From: Clostridiales bacterium
Lineage (GTDB): Bacteria; Bacillota; Clostridia; SK-Y3
Length of the DNA: 33,320 nt
Reading direction: 5' to 3'
NCBI GenBank assembly: GCA_030156665.1
Contig: JASGMB010000031.1
Location: 1-33,320 of the forward strand
In this document: one piece after another, positions 1 to 8,987 of the stretch
How the letters are laid out: every line of letters begins with the position of its first letter
Position numbering within the stretch: the stretch's first letter is position 1
Notes under the pieces: model-generated
What the model was told of the DNA's origin: nothing
Database searches by the model: none
What the model saw: only the letters and a program-made list of their open reading frames with translations
Program-made: the position numbers and the translations under genes

Positions 1-440
1 TGGTCTTGTTGTCATGCCTTTGATTAACGTCAGGAGTCTAAAAAAATTTCTCAAAATTTTTCTTAAAAACTCTTGACTTTAATTAGCTGGTCTTTTAATA
101 TTGCATTCACTATATTCCAAACACACCCTTTATGGGTATATTTGTAAAAACCATATATGCATTTGAGTTACGCTTTAGCTTGTTAGACTAATTACTGAAA
201 TTTAATTGAAATAAGTATTGTAGATATAAGACTTCATTTAGATTCTATCTAATGAATCCTATATTTCTCTATAAGTGAATTGTAGGACTGTTATGGGAAT
301 TTACAGTTTATCTGCTACAGTCGTTATAGCAACATATTATCTCTTTATATATATTATATATATAAATACCCAAAAAAGATAGTATTTAAGCAATAAATAA
401 AAAATTAACGATATGGATATACCATTAAATATTTTAAATA
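1..440. other. Intergenic region downstream of korB, no gene seen
   Basis: No convincing coding frame. A plus-strand promoter-like pair TTGACT (73-78) and TAATAT (96-101) with a 17-bp spacer is present, but no plus-strand gene follows before korB ends on the other strand. An imperfect hairpin lies at 233-256 (TTCAT..TAGAT / ATCTA..ATGAA) without a T-tract. A degenerate copy of the dispersed 'ATAACGACTG' element is at 307-329. I see no clear intrinsic terminator for korB. Confidence 0.5.
307..329 (-). repeat. Degenerate copy of the ATAACGACTGCGGCAG element
   Basis: Read on the minus strand it gives CTATAACGACTGTAGCAGA, matching the cores at 4432-4460, 13210-13274 and 27115-27179. It lies about 110 bases past the korB stop, in the same orientation as korB. 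Only the first arm of the longer palindrome seen in the other copies is recognisable, so this is a partial or decayed copy. Confidence 0.5.
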
Positions 441-1295
441 TCATTTAAAATCATCCATAAATTTTTCTGCATCCATTGGATTAAGTTCTTTATCAACTAA
501 AGCGGGACCATTGTTTAAATAATCAATACAATCTATATAGGTAGTTTTTTCAACTTGATAGAAAATACCAAGCGGTATGCGGTCTCCCCATTCAAGAGAG
601 CGCTTAAATGCCTCTTCTCTGTCAGTACGATCAAACTCTTCCGGTAAATAGTACACCCTATCTTTATAATATTTAAAGGTATTAATTTTATTAAAACTTA
701 CACAGGGCTGAAGAATATCTACTAATGCATACCCTTTGTGGTTAATCGCTGCTTTCATCACTTCTTTGAGATGCTCGGCATCTCCAGAAAAACTTCTGGC
801 TACGAAGCTTGCACCCATACTAATCGCTAATGCAATAGGATTTAAAGGTTCTAAAATTACACCATTTGTCTGTACTCCTGTCCTAAACCCTATATTAGTG
901 GTCGGAGATGCTTGCCCTTTTGTAAGTCCATAGATTTGATTATCATGTACAAAATGGGCAATGTCTAGATTTCTCCTGATGGTATGTATAAAGTGGTTTC
1001 CACCTTCTCCATAAGTATCACCTTCACCGGAATTAATAATTACTTTTAAGTTTTTGTTGACAATTTTTATTCCGGTAGCAGGAGGCAGTGCTCGGCCATG
1101 CAATCCATTAAATCCGTTAGTATTAATATACTGTGGCACCTTTGCCGCCTGACCAATTCCTGAACAAATGACTACTTCATGAGGATTAAGGGCTAATTCA
1201 TTTAAGGCTTCTTTTAATGCATTTAGAATGCCAAAATCACCACAGCCCGGACACCATGCCGTTTCTTTTGCAGTTTCAAACTTAGTATTTAACAT
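441..1295 (-). CDS. korB: 2-oxoacid:ferredoxin oxidoreductase, beta subunit
   Basis: This is the thiamine-diphosphate-binding subunit. With the alpha subunit it oxidatively decarboxylates a 2-oxoacid (2-oxoglutarate or a relative) to the acyl-CoA and reduces ferredoxin in the cytoplasm. The start is the ATG at 1295, giving 284 residues beginning MLNTKFETAKETAWCPGCGD, with an AGGAGGTGCT ribosome site at 1301-1310. An in-frame extension to 1355 would overlap korA and lacks family similarity. The WCPGCGD motif holds family cysteines. The TPP/Mg loop reads GEGDTYGEGGNH where many homologues have GDGD. GLHGRALPPATGIK is also typical. One base separates it from korA, so the two are probably translationally coupled. 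No separate ferredoxin-like delta subunit is present, which fits the two-subunit Kor type. Substrate is not decided by sequence. Confidence 0.9.
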   Translation of the reverse strand: MLNTKFETAKETAWCPGCGDFGILNALKEALNELALNPHEVVICSGIGQAAKVPQYINTNGFNGLHGRALPPATGIKIVNKNLKVIINSGEGDTYGEGGNHFIHTIRRNLDIAHFVHDNQIYGLTKGQASPTTNIGFRTGVQTNGVILEPLNPIALAISMGASFVARSFSGDAEHLKEVMKAAINHKGYALVDILQPCVSFNKINTFKYYKDRVYYLPEEFDRTDREEAFKRSLEWGDRIPLGIFYQVEKTTYIDCIDYLNNGPALVDKELNPMDAEKFMDDFK

Positions 1296-1296
1296 A

Positions 1297-2970
1297 TTAA
1301 AGCACCTCCTGTATCCTTCTGTAAATTTCATCATAACTCCAAGGTCTTCCATCATACTTATTTAACCGCTCTTTTATAGGAATACAGGTCTTTTCCTGTA
1401 TAACATCCGCTAATTGTCCAGAATAATTACCTTCTATGGAAATAATCTTTTTAGCTTTTTGTGAATATTCTTGAATTAATTTGGTAGGTAAGGGCCAGAC
1501 GTCACCAAAAACCAATGCTGCCACTTTTTTATCATCTTTCTCTAATAATTCTACTGCTTCTTTGATAGGACCATAGGTGGACCCCCATGCTATCAATAAT
1601 ACTTCCGGCTCTAGATTTCCTAAATGCCAAGGTTCTTGTACATCTTGTGCTATAAGCTCCATTTTTCTCATTCGCTTTTCCATCATCTGATTTCTTAGGT
1701 CGCCGGATTCTATAATGTGTCCAAACTCATCATGTTCATCACTATCTACCATGAATACCTGACCTGGTATTTTCCCGGGTATGATTCTCGGAGAAATACC
1801 GCTGTCTGTAATTTTATATCGTTTATATGGCGCTTCACCAATATCTTCTTTGGTTGCTAAGTATCGTTCTATCTTTATTTTGGTAAAGTCATAAGGGTCA
1901 ATGGTCACTCCGGTATCTGCCAAATACTGATCACTTAGTATCGTAACAGGAATCTGATATTTTTCTGCTAAATTAAATGCTCTAGCTGTTTGATAAAACG
2001 CTTCTTCTGCGTGTCTTAAGGATATTATTAACCTTGGTATTTCATCCTGGGCCGCATTAATAACAAATTTCAAATCTGCTTGGGCGGTTCTGGTCGGCAG
2101 TCCTGTTGCCGGTCCCGGGCGTTGTACATTGACAATCACTGCAGGTGTCTCGATAATTCCTGATAAACCAATTGCTTCTACCATTAAGCTGTATCCACCA
2201 CCGGATGTACTTGTCATCGCTCTTGCACCAGCAAAAGAAGCACCTAAAACCATATTTAATGCAGCAATTTCATCTTCTGCCTGCTCAACAACAATACCTA
2301 ATTCTTTTTGTTTTGATGCAATATAATTCATCACACCGGTACCTGGTGTCATTGGATATCCAGAAAAAAATATACACCCCGCAGCTAAAGCGCCTAAGCC
2401 TACTGCTTGGTTTCCATTAATAGTGATTCTGTCTTTCTGATTGGGGTGTACCAAGTTAAATCTATTGCCAGTAAGTTCATAACCTCTTTGCGCAGCTTGA
2501 ATATTCATTTCCAGGATTTCACCCGAAAAGTACTCCTTTAAAACATCTTCCAGTATATCAAGAGATAGGTTAAACATCTTGATAATGGTACCGACTATAA
2601 CAGTACCAAACACTTTAACATTCCCAATCTCTTTTGCTATTTCTTTAAAAGGCAATGTAATGATTTTTTCATCTGTTATTTTAAAATCACTTGAAGCAAC
2701 AATAATACCATCTTTCATCAACCTTTCTTTATGTTTGTCAATCGTTTCTTCGTTGAGTGCAATAATGACATCCAGTTTTTCTTTATGAGAATAAAGGGGT
2801 TTCTCAGAAAATCGAAGTTGATTAAAATTATGTCCGCCTCTAACCCTGGACATATAATCTTTATTAAAAAAAATATAATATCCCGTTCTGGTAATCACCT
2901 TTCCTAGGACATCCCCAATTGTATTCATTCCTTGCCCCGCTGCTCCTCCCAGCAAAATGTTATAGTCCAT
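1297..2970 (-). CDS. korA: 2-oxoacid:ferredoxin oxidoreductase, alpha subunit (gamma-alpha fusion)
   Basis: This is the partner of korB. The N-terminal 180 or so residues form the gamma-type domain (GGAAGQGMNTIGDVLGK; SRVRGGHNF), fused to the alpha pyrimidine-binding domain starting near residue 185 (AVGLGALAAGC, GYPMTPGTGVM, VVEQAEDEIAALNM, STSGGGYSLM, QRPGPATGLPTRTAQADL). The C-terminal part is the transketolase-C-like domain. Its 557 residues are normal for the two-subunit 2-oxoglutarate/2-oxoacid family. The ATG at 2970 has an AAAGGAGGACAAAAT ribosome site just upstream. Family membership is clear; the preferred 2-oxoacid (2-oxoglutarate, pyruvate or branched) is inferred only from overall type. 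Confidence 0.9.
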   Translation of the reverse strand: MDYNILLGGAAGQGMNTIGDVLGKVITRTGYYIFFNKDYMSRVRGGHNFNQLRFSEKPLYSHKEKLDVIIALNEETIDKHKERLMKDGIIVASSDFKITDEKIITLPFKEIAKEIGNVKVFGTVIVGTIIKMFNLSLDILEDVLKEYFSGEILEMNIQAAQRGYELTGNRFNLVHPNQKDRITINGNQAVGLGALAAGCIFFSGYPMTPGTGVMNYIASKQKELGIVVEQAEDEIAALNMVLGASFAGARAMTSTSGGGYSLMVEAIGLSGIIETPAVIVNVQRPGPATGLPTRTAQADLKFVINAAQDEIPRLIISLRHAEEAFYQTARAFNLAEKYQIPVTILSDQYLADTGVTIDPYDFTKIKIERYLATKEDIGEAPYKRYKITDSGISPRIIPGKIPGQVFMVDSDEHDEFGHIIESGDLRNQMMEKRMRKMELIAQDVQEPWHLGNLEPEVLLIAWGSTYGPIKEAVELLEKDDKKVAALVFGDVWPLPTKLIQEYSQKAKKIISIEGNYSGQLADVIQEKTCIPIKERLNKYDGRPWSYDEIYRRIQEVL

Positions 2971-3071
2971 ATTTTGTCCTCCTTTAACATAAAATTACAT
3001 ATAAACATAATATGCAGGAATAAAAATTGCTAATTCCTTTTATTTTTACCACAATATTTTAAATAAAAAAC

Positions 3072-3113
3072 AAAAAAGCCAAAGCAAGGTTCAGTTTAAT
3101 GCTTGACTTTTTT
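3072..3113 (-). terminator. Intrinsic terminator of the RNA methyltransferase gene
   Basis: On the minus strand an arm AAAAAAGTCAAGC pairs with GCTTTGGCTTTTTT across a 15-base loop and ends in a T-run. It begins about 27 bases past the methyltransferase stop codon. Confidence 0.75.
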
Positions 3114-3139
3114 ATAATTACATAACACTTTGTCGATAT

Positions 3140-4285
3140 TTATTCTACATTATTTTTGGGCGGCTTAGGCCCGTAGTATTGATATAAATCACATTTTATC
3201 ATCCCATTATAAAGTTTACGCTTCTTATTTGCTTTTCTTCCAAAAAGTTTTTCAAAATTCTCATAAGAAGTTAATATATAATATGACCACGTATCAAATT
3301 TTTTAAATATTTGTCCCATTTGTCTGTAAAGCTTTTCTATTTCTTTCAATTCACCAAGGCGTTCTCCATAAGGTGGATTACAAATAATACACCCGTACTC
3401 GTCTTTTGATTGTATCTCATTCATGGGTAAATTACTTATAATGACATAATCTCCTACTCCTGCCAACGAAACATTTTCACGGGATAACTTTACAGCTTTA
3501 TGATCAATATCCGATCCGTATATATGAAATTTTATATTTTTTCTCATTTTGTCATGAGCTTCTCTTCTAGCATCCCACCATAATTCTTTCGGTACTCTGT
3601 GCCAATTTTGAGCAACAAATTCTCTTTCTAATCCTGGTGCAATGTTAGCACCTATTAGTGCTGCTTCAATTGGTATAGTTCCAGACCCACAAAATGGATC
3701 TAAAAATGCTTTTTCCGGTTTCCAAACACTCAGCATAACCATAGCAGCTGCTAATGTCTCACGCAGTGGTGCTTCGTTTGCATGTTCCCTATATCCTCTC
3801 TTATGTAAGCCATCCCCGCTCGTATCAATCATTAAGGTAACCTTGTCCTTTAATAACGAAAATTGTATCTGATAAAGTGGACCATCCTCTTGAAACCATG
3901 TAGTATTATATTTTTCTTTCATCTTTTCCACTACTGCCTTTTTGATGATAGATTGGCAATCAGGAACACTAAAAAGTTGGGACTTTAATGAATACCCCTT
4001 AACCGGAAATTTTGCATTTTCAGGAATCCAATCCGGCCACGGCACCGCCTTCGTTTGTTCAAAAAGTTGCTCATATGTAGTTGCTTCAAATTCACCCATT
4101 TTAACTAAAACACGTTCTGCAGTACGTAACCAAAGATTTGCTCTACAGATAGCAGCTTCATCTCCGATAAAGGTAACTCTACCATTTTCGACTGATGTTG
4201 TTTCATAGCCAAGCTCACGTATTTCCTTTGCAGCTAAAGCTTCTAATCCAAATAATGTAGGTACAATGAATTCTATTTGTGTCAT
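3140..4285 (-). CDS. THUMP-domain class I SAM-dependent RNA methyltransferase
   Basis: Predicted to methylate guanine N2 in rRNA or tRNA, like RlmL N-terminal-type and YpsC-type proteins. The N-terminal ferredoxin-like/THUMP region spans about residues 1-155. A Rossmann methyltransferase domain follows with DPFCGSGTIPIEAA (SAM binding), YGSDID and the NPPYGERLG catalytic motif. The start is the ATG at 4285 with AGGAGAG six bases upstream, giving 381 residues; an in-frame ATG at 4303 precedes that ribosome site and is rejected. Length is normal for single-domain members of the family. It appears to be a single-gene unit with its own terminator. The exact target nucleotide cannot be read from sequence. 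Confidence 0.88.
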   Translation of the reverse strand: MTQIEFIVPTLFGLEALAAKEIRELGYETTSVENGRVTFIGDEAAICRANLWLRTAERVLVKMGEFEATTYEQLFEQTKAVPWPDWIPENAKFPVKGYSLKSQLFSVPDCQSIIKKAVVEKMKEKYNTTWFQEDGPLYQIQFSLLKDKVTLMIDTSGDGLHKRGYREHANEAPLRETLAAAMVMLSVWKPEKAFLDPFCGSGTIPIEAALIGANIAPGLEREFVAQNWHRVPKELWWDARREAHDKMRKNIKFHIYGSDIDHKAVKLSRENVSLAGVGDYVIISNLPMNEIQSKDEYGCIICNPPYGERLGELKEIEKLYRQMGQIFKKFDTWSYYILTSYENFEKLFGRKANKKRKLYNGMIKCDLYQYYGPKPPKNNVE

Positions 4286-4389
4286 TATATCTCTCCTAAT
4301 CATTTAATATCATTTATTTATTTCTATATTTTTTTATTATTTCCTTCTGATAATTAAAATTGCAATTTATTTAAATGCCGTAAAATAGT

Positions 4390-4423
4390 AAAACCTCTAA
4401 TAGTATAAACTATTAAAGGTTTT
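4390..4423 (-). terminator. Hairpin terminator-like structure after the Na/Pi cotransporter gene
   Basis: Two arms, AAAACCTCTAATAGT and ACTATTAAAGGTTTT, are nearly perfectly complementary around a 4-base loop. On the coding (minus) strand the T-tract is short, so termination may be moderate. It lies 55-88 bases past the stop codon, after the dispersed element at 4432-4460. Confidence 0.55.
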
Positions 4424-4431
4424 TATAGAGA

Positions 4432-4460
4432 TCAGGTTTTCTGCCGTAGTCGTTATAAAA
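4432..4460 (-). repeat. Half copy of the ATAACGACTGCGGCAG element
   Basis: The minus strand reads TTTTATAACGACTACGGC followed by AGAAAACCTGA. It starts 18 bases beyond the stop codon of the cotransporter gene and has the same orientation as that gene. It matches the first arm of the palindromic copy at 13210-13274; the second arm is absent. Confidence 0.65.
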
Positions 4461-4477
4461 TTGGTGTAAATCTTATA

Positions 4478-6238
4478 TCATGTAATATATGCTTTATATT
4501 TTTCTTTATATTCTTGATAGATATCCATGTATTCCTTATCTTGACTTTTATGAAGCTGATGCAAATACTGATGCGGATCAAAATATGTCTTTTCCGAATG
4601 TAACTGTTCTACCGCTATACCAATATTAGAACAATGGTCCGCTATTCTTTCTAAATTAGTAATAATATCTAGAAAGATAACACCCGCTTTCGGATCACAT
4701 TTTTGCTGTGTTAATCTATCAATATGTTTAACCCTAAGTGTTTCCTTGAATAAATCTATTATATCTTCACAAGGCTGAATTTTCTTTGCTAAAATGATAT
4801 CTTGCTTTTCATGTGCTGCTAAAGCCAAACTTAAGATTTCTTTCGTCACATCGGTTATCGCAGCTAGTTCTTGTTTTGCCAAATCTGAAAACTCTATGCT
4901 TTCTTGATTCATATAGGCTGCAATCTCACCTAAATTAACAGCATGGTCCCCTATTCTCTCAATATCGGTAATAATATGAAATACTCCGGAAACCAGTTTG
5001 TTTTCTTCGTTACTTAGTGGCTCATCTGCAATTTTAATGAGATATTTTGTAATATCTGATTCCATTTTATCAATAATCTCTTCATTGTCTTCAATTTCAC
5101 CAAAAACATTTGTACTTTTATTGAGAATGGCATCTATGCCTAATAAAACATTTTTTTCCGCTACTTTACTCATACGCACTACTTCTTTTACCGTTTGGGA
5201 AACAGCTACAGACGGGGTTGACAAGAATCTCTCATCTAGATGTTGCTGTATCATATCTCCTTCTTTGCCTCTAACAGTCAAATGTGCAAATTTAACTAAC
5301 AAACCGGCAAAGGGAATCAGTATGAGTGTGTTGCTAATATTAAAGATAGTATGAAAATCAGCTATGTTTCCACGATTAATGGAACTATCCCAAAAAGAAA
5401 AACCTACTAAACCTTGGAATGTATATATGACAATTAAAAATATCGTTGTACCAATAACATTAAAGAATAAATGAATCATTGCTGCTTTCTTCGCGTTTTT
5501 ATTTGCTCCAATACTAGATAGCAGTGCGGTAATACAAGTCCCAATATTTTGACCTAAAATAATTGGTACCGCTGATGAAAAAGTTACTAATCCTGTCGAT
5601 GCCACTGCTTGAAGTATACCGACTGATGCACTGCTACTTTGGATGATAGCGGTTACCCCAGCACCTACCATAACCCCTAGGATAGGGTTGCTAAAAGCGG
5701 TAAATGCCTGTTTAAACTGCGGTAAATCTCTTAATGCATGAACGGCACCTTCCATAGTCCCCATACCGATAAACAAAATACCAAAACCTGTAAATATTTC
5801 CCCTATATTGTTTAATTTCTTTTTCTTACTAAAAATAACAAGTGCTACCCCTATAGCAATTGCTAATGGCGCAAGGGTTTTGGGTTTAAGCATTGCTAAA
5901 TACCATACACTTTTATCAATATCTCCTAGCCTCAGAATCTGGGCAGTAACGGTAGTACCTATATTTGCGCCCATGATGATACCGACAGCTTGAGTTAAAC
6001 GCATAATTCCCGCATTTACAAAACCTACAACCATCACTGTAGTAGCACTACTACTCTGAATAATAGCTGTAACTACTGCTCCAACAAGCACACCTTTAAA
6101 AATATTGCTGGTCATAGCTTCAATAATCTTTTGCATTTTCTCGCCAGCTGCCTTTTCCAAACCATCCCCCATTATTTTCATTCCGTAGAGGAATAAACCC
6201 AATCCTCCAAACAAGGTCAGAAAATCCAGAATATTCAT
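4478..6238 (-). CDS. Na+/phosphate cotransporter family protein with PhoU-like C-terminal domain
   Basis: An integral membrane protein expected to move inorganic phosphate with sodium (NptA / YjbB-like family). The first 310 residues or so hold the two inverted Na_Pi_cotrans repeats, each with the family hallmark: VVTAIIQSSSATTVMVVGF near residue 57 and GVTAIIQSSSASVGILQAV near residue 195. After a short cytoplasmic link, residues about 340-560 form two PhoU-like helical repeats (RIGDHAVNLGEIAAYM and RIADHCSNIGIAVEQL). At 586 residues it is full length. The ATG at 6238 follows AGGGGGTT. TTAACA-type repeats upstream (6271-6324) fit phosphate control, although their orientation is opposite to the gene. 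Confidence 0.92.
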   Translation of the reverse strand: MNILDFLTLFGGLGLFLYGMKIMGDGLEKAAGEKMQKIIEAMTSNIFKGVLVGAVVTAIIQSSSATTVMVVGFVNAGIMRLTQAVGIIMGANIGTTVTAQILRLGDIDKSVWYLAMLKPKTLAPLAIAIGVALVIFSKKKKLNNIGEIFTGFGILFIGMGTMEGAVHALRDLPQFKQAFTAFSNPILGVMVGAGVTAIIQSSSASVGILQAVASTGLVTFSSAVPIILGQNIGTCITALLSSIGANKNAKKAAMIHLFFNVIGTTIFLIVIYTFQGLVGFSFWDSSINRGNIADFHTIFNISNTLILIPFAGLLVKFAHLTVRGKEGDMIQQHLDERFLSTPSVAVSQTVKEVVRMSKVAEKNVLLGIDAILNKSTNVFGEIEDNEEIIDKMESDITKYLIKIADEPLSNEENKLVSGVFHIITDIERIGDHAVNLGEIAAYMNQESIEFSDLAKQELAAITDVTKEILSLALAAHEKQDIILAKKIQPCEDIIDLFKETLRVKHIDRLTQQKCDPKAGVIFLDIITNLERIADHCSNIGIAVEQLHSEKTYFDPHQYLHQLHKSQDKEYMDIYQEYKEKYKAYIT

Positions 6239-6270
6239 AAATAACCCCCTGAAAACAATTTAATCATTTG

Positions 6271-6324
6271 TTAACCTAAATTTAACACCCAGTAAATAAT
6301 TTTAACACAGTTTTTACATTTACA
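6271..6324 (+). promoter_or_regulatory. Pho-box-like TTAACA direct repeats
   Basis: TTAACC (6271), TTAACA (6282), TTAACA (6302), TTTACA (6313) and TTTACA (6319) lie on the plus strand. Two pairs are exactly 11 bases apart, the spacing of Bacillus-type PhoP boxes (6-base repeat plus about 5). They lie just upstream of a phosphate transporter gene, but read toward the plus-strand promoter at 6336-6365. Assignment to PhoP is inferred. Confidence 0.4.
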
Positions 6325-6335
6325 AAAGACTTTTT

Positions 6336-6365
6336 TCGACAAATTGAATTGTGTTAAAATATAAT
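6336..6365 (+). promoter_or_regulatory. Near-consensus sigma-A promoter facing a terminator
   Basis: TCGACA (6336-6341, one mismatch to TTGACA), an 18-bp spacer and a perfect TATAAT (6360-6365) on the plus strand. Both flanking genes are on the minus strand and no plus-strand reading frame follows. Confidence 0.45.
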
Positions 6366-6371
6366 AATAGT

Positions 6372-6455
6372 ATTTGCTATATAAAATGTTTTGTAAAAAC
6401 ATACCATTAAAAAACATAAAAATAGCGTGTTGAAAACTCAACACGCTATTTTTTA
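6372..6455 (+). ncRNA. Candidate small RNA between promoter and shared terminator
   Basis: A transcript from the promoter at 6336-6365 would start near 6372 and end at the strong hairpin 6418-6453 after about 85 bases. It contains a small hairpin around 6386-6402 (ATGTTTT / AAAACAT) and no open frame. There is no expression evidence, and the same terminator also serves glnN, so this is only a candidate. Confidence 0.25.
6418..6453. terminator. Strong bidirectional intrinsic terminator
   Basis: AAAAATAGCGTGTTGA and TCAACACGCTATTTTT pair perfectly around a 4-base loop, with A and T runs on both sides. It starts 10 bases past the glnN stop on the minus strand and could also end a plus-strand transcript from 6336-6365. 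Confidence 0.9.
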
Positions 6456-6463
6456 GTTATTCT

Positions 6464-8581
6464 TTATTCATAAAACAACAGTTCAGCATAAGTTGGTATC
6501 GGCCATAAAGCTGCATCTATTAGAGTTTCAAGTTTATCACCATCTGCTCTAAGCTTATTCATCGTACCTAAGACTTCATCTCTATAAAAACATGCTTGTT
6601 CATAAATATTACCATGCATATTTGAAGCTTCAGCTGTTGCTTGTTCTAGCGCTTTTATATTTTTTCTAAAAGAAGCTAATACTGAAGAAACCTCACATAA
6701 TAATTCTTCTTGGACACTTGTATCCGCACTTACGCCTGTAGATTTAATTGCATTTATAGAAGAAGCTAATTCATTTGTATATTTAATAGCAGCAGGTAGA
6801 ATTTCCCGCTTTGCCATATCTAACATAGTAAGGGCTTCAATGTTAATCTGTTTGTTATAAGTTTCTAAGTGTATTTCATAACGTGAGTGCAATTCTACAC
6901 GACTTAACACTTGATGCTTCTCAAATAATTTAATGGCTTTATCAGTGATTAAAGCAGGAATAGCATCTACAGTAGACCTAATGTTTGGTAATCCTCTACT
7001 CTCTGCTTCTTCTACCCATTCTTGAGAATATCCGTTACCATTAAATATTACTCTCTTATGCTTTAATACAATTTCTTTTAAAATTCCTTGAACTTCTGCA
7101 TTAAAATCCTCCGCACCTTCTAATCTATCCGCAATTTCACATAAAGCTTCTGCAACAATGGTATTAAGTACTACGTTAGGACCGGAGATAGACGCAGAAG
7201 AAGGTACCATTCTAAATTCAAATTTATTGCCAGTAAATGCAAATGGTGAAGTTCTATTTCTATCAGTTGTATCTTTAGGTAATGTCGGAAGAGTAGATAC
7301 GCCTATCTTCAATTCTCCCTCTTGTTTAGAACTCTTAGCGCCACCATTTTCAAGCTGCTCTAGTATGTCTGTTAATTGTTCGCCTAAGAAAATTGAGATA
7401 ATGGCCGGCGGTGCTTCATTCGCACCTAATCTATGGTCATTGCCGGCATTTGCTGCAGAAACTCTTAATAAATCTGCATGTTCATCTATCGCTTTAATCA
7501 CTGCACAAAGAAATACTAAAAATTGCGCATTATCATGTGGGGTTTTTCCCGGTTCTAATAAATTTTGGCCATCGTCGGTAGACATTGACCAGTTATTATG
7601 CTTTCCTGAACCATTGATACCTGCAAATGGCTTTTCATGAAGCAAGCAAGCTAAACCATGTCTGTTAGCGACTTTCTTCATTGTTTCCATAGCAAGCTGG
7701 TTGTGATCGGTAGCAATATTGGTTGTAGAAAAGATAGGTGCCAGCTCATGCTGTGCCGGAGCAACTTCATTATGTTTGGTTTTAGCAGAAACACCCAACT
7801 TCCAAAGTTCTATATCCAATTCTTTCATAAAAGCGGAAATTCTTTCTTTTAAACTTCCAAAATAATGATCTTCTAATTCCTGTCCTTTTGGGGGTTTAGC
7901 ACCAAATAATGTACGACCGGTAAAAATAAGGTCCTTACGTTTTTTATAGAGTTCCTTATCTACAAGGAAATATTCCTGTTCAGGTCCAACAGTGGTGATA
8001 ACTCTCTTTGTAGTAGTATTACCAAATAATCTTAAAATACGAAGTGCCTGTTTTGAAAGTGCCTCCATGGAACGAAGAAGCGGTGTTTTTTTGTCTAATG
8101 CTTCTCCTGTATAAGAACAAAAAGCTGTAGGAATGCAAAGTGTTACACCGGCTGCATCCTCTTTTAGAAAAGCGGGTGAAGTGCAGTCCCATGCGGTATA
8201 TCCTCTTGCTTCAAAAGTTGCTCTAAGGCCTCCTGATGGAAAAGATGATGCATCAGGTTCTCCCTTAATAAGCTCTTTCCCTGAAAACTCCATTATTACC
8301 TTACCATCCGTAGTCGGCGATATAAAAGAATCATGTTTTTCCGCAGTAACACCTGTCATCGGCTGGAACCAGTGCGTAAAATGAGTTGCCCCTTTTTCAA
8401 TAGCCCAATCTTTCATTGCATTTGCTACTACTTCCGCAACAGCAGGATCTAGCGGAAGGCCTTCATCAATCGTCTTTTTTAAAGCCTTATATGTTGCTTT
8501 TGGAAGACGTTCTCTCATTACCGAGTCATTAAAAACATTACAACCAAACATTTCAGTCAAATTTTCCATCTCACATTTCAT
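6464..8581 (-). CDS. glnN: Type III glutamine synthetase
   Basis: Makes glutamine from glutamate, ammonia and ATP in the cytoplasm; the main ammonium-assimilating enzyme of the large GSIII class. At 705 residues it matches that class and not the 440-470 residue type I enzymes. Visible GSIII motifs are [20 protein letters not shown] near the N-terminus, [42 protein letters not shown] and [20 protein letters not shown]. The start is the ATG at 8581 ([17 protein letters not shown]) with AAAGGGG upstream; the in-frame extension to 8680 runs through the leader terminator and is rejected. A TTGCAT-17-TACTAT promoter (8727-8755) and a leader hairpin with T-tract (8617-8678) suggest transcription attenuation. 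It ends at a strong terminator. Confidence 0.96.
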   Translation of the reverse strand: MKCEMENLTEMFGCNVFNDSVMRERLPKATYKALKKTIDEGLPLDPAVAEVVANAMKDWAIEKGATHFTHWFQPMTGVTAEKHDSFISPTTDGKVIMEFSGKELIKGEPDASSFPSGGLRATFEARGYTAWDCTSPAFLKEDAAGVTLCIPTAFCSYTGEALDKKTPLLRSMEALSKQALRILRLFGNTTTKRVITTVGPEQEYFLVDKELYKKRKDLIFTGRTLFGAKPPKGQELEDHYFGSLKERISAFMKELDIELWKLGVSAKTKHNEVAPAQHELAPIFSTTNIATDHNQLAMETMKKVANRHGLACLLHEKPFAGINGSGKHNNWSMSTDDGQNLLEPGKTPHDNAQFLVFLCAVIKAIDEHADLLRVSAANAGNDHRLGANEAPPAIISIFLGEQLTDILEQLENGGAKSSKQEGELKIGVSTLPTLPKDTTDRNRTSPFAFTGNKFEFRMVPSSASISGPNVVLNTIVAEALCEIADRLEGAEDFNAEVQGILKEIVLKHKRVIFNGNGYSQEWVEEAESRGLPNIRSTVDAIPALITDKAIKLFEKHQVLSRVELHSRYEIHLETYNKQINIEALTMLDMAKREILPAAIKYTNELASSINAIKSTGVSADTSVQEELLCEVSSVLASFRKNIKALEQATAEASNMHGNIYEQACFYRDEVLGTMNKLRADGDKLETLIDAALWPIPTYAELLFYE

Positions 8582-8616
8582 ATCATTGTACCCCTTTCCA
8601 TTTCTATTAATAACAA

Positions 8617-8678
8617 CAAAAAAATTAAAAAGCGCCTCTAAAAAACATATATGAGCATATATATGTTTTAGAAACGCC
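8617..8678 (-). terminator. Leader terminator (attenuator) upstream of glnN
   Basis: On the minus strand a long hairpin pairs GGCGTTTCTAAAACATATAT with ATATATGTTTTTTAGAGGCG around a 6-base loop and is followed by CTTTTTAATTTTTTT. It sits between the candidate glnN promoter and the glnN ribosome site, within a leader of about 140 bases, so glnN expression would require readthrough or antitermination. I could not draw a convincing upstream ANTAR-type hairpin or a known riboswitch. Confidence 0.65.
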
Positions 8679-8726
8679 ATTGTTTCGATTTTAAATTTAT
8701 ATTTACCATTAAACTTCTTATATAAA

Positions 8727-8755
8727 ATAGTACTATGTTTTTCTTAAAAATGCAA
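8727..8755 (-). promoter_or_regulatory. Candidate sigma-A promoter for glnN
   Basis: Minus strand: TTGCAT (8750-8755), a 17-bp spacer, TACTAT (8727-8732). The predicted start near 8720 gives a leader of about 140 bases that includes the terminator hairpin at 8617-8678. Confidence 0.5.
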
Positions 8756-8821
8756 GAAAAATTTTTATGAAATTCAAAAAAATTTACGCTTCCTTCATTT
8801 TTAATTTTTAGGTTAATTAAC

Positions 8822-8835
8822 TGTAAGCACTTACA
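8822..8835. promoter_or_regulatory. LacI-type operator-like palindrome (distal)
   Basis: TGTAAGCACTTACA is palindromic except for its central two bases and differs from the box at 9023-9036 (TGTAAGCGCTTTCA) at two positions. The two boxes are 201 bp apart. A second operator for the adjacent LacI protein, or a weak cre site, are both possible. Confidence 0.4.
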
Positions 8836-8987
8836 TAAAATTTTACTTTAGTCTGCGAGATATCCGTAATTTTTTAAATCCTAATTGGTAAAACATTTAT
8901 AAGCAATGAAGCCTTTTATTCATTTAATAGACTGAAAAAATCACAATAAATTTGCAAAAATCATAAAAATTAAACATGAAATTACAA

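Noticed and set aside
73-101. TTGACT-17-TAATAT on the plus strand as a gene promoter
   Set aside because: No plus-strand gene or clear terminator follows, and the -10 is poor in a very AT-rich stretch, so chance is likely.
1026-1050. GEGD instead of GDGD in the korB thiamine-diphosphate loop as a defect
   Set aside because: The acidic side chain and the rest of the motif are kept and I believe other clostridial members have this form, so it is probably normal variation.
1296-1355. Longer N-terminus for korB
   Set aside because: It overlaps the end of korA and precedes the AGGAGGTG ribosome site used by the ATG at 1295.
7158-7640. A 160-codon plus-strand open frame opposite glnN
   Set aside because: It mirrors conserved glnN coding sequence on the other strand and has no ribosome site or recognisable domain.
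8617-8720. Assignment of the glnN leader to an ANTAR or glutamine riboswitch class
   Set aside because: I could not find the required first hairpin with its conserved loop bases, nor the glnA riboswitch core.
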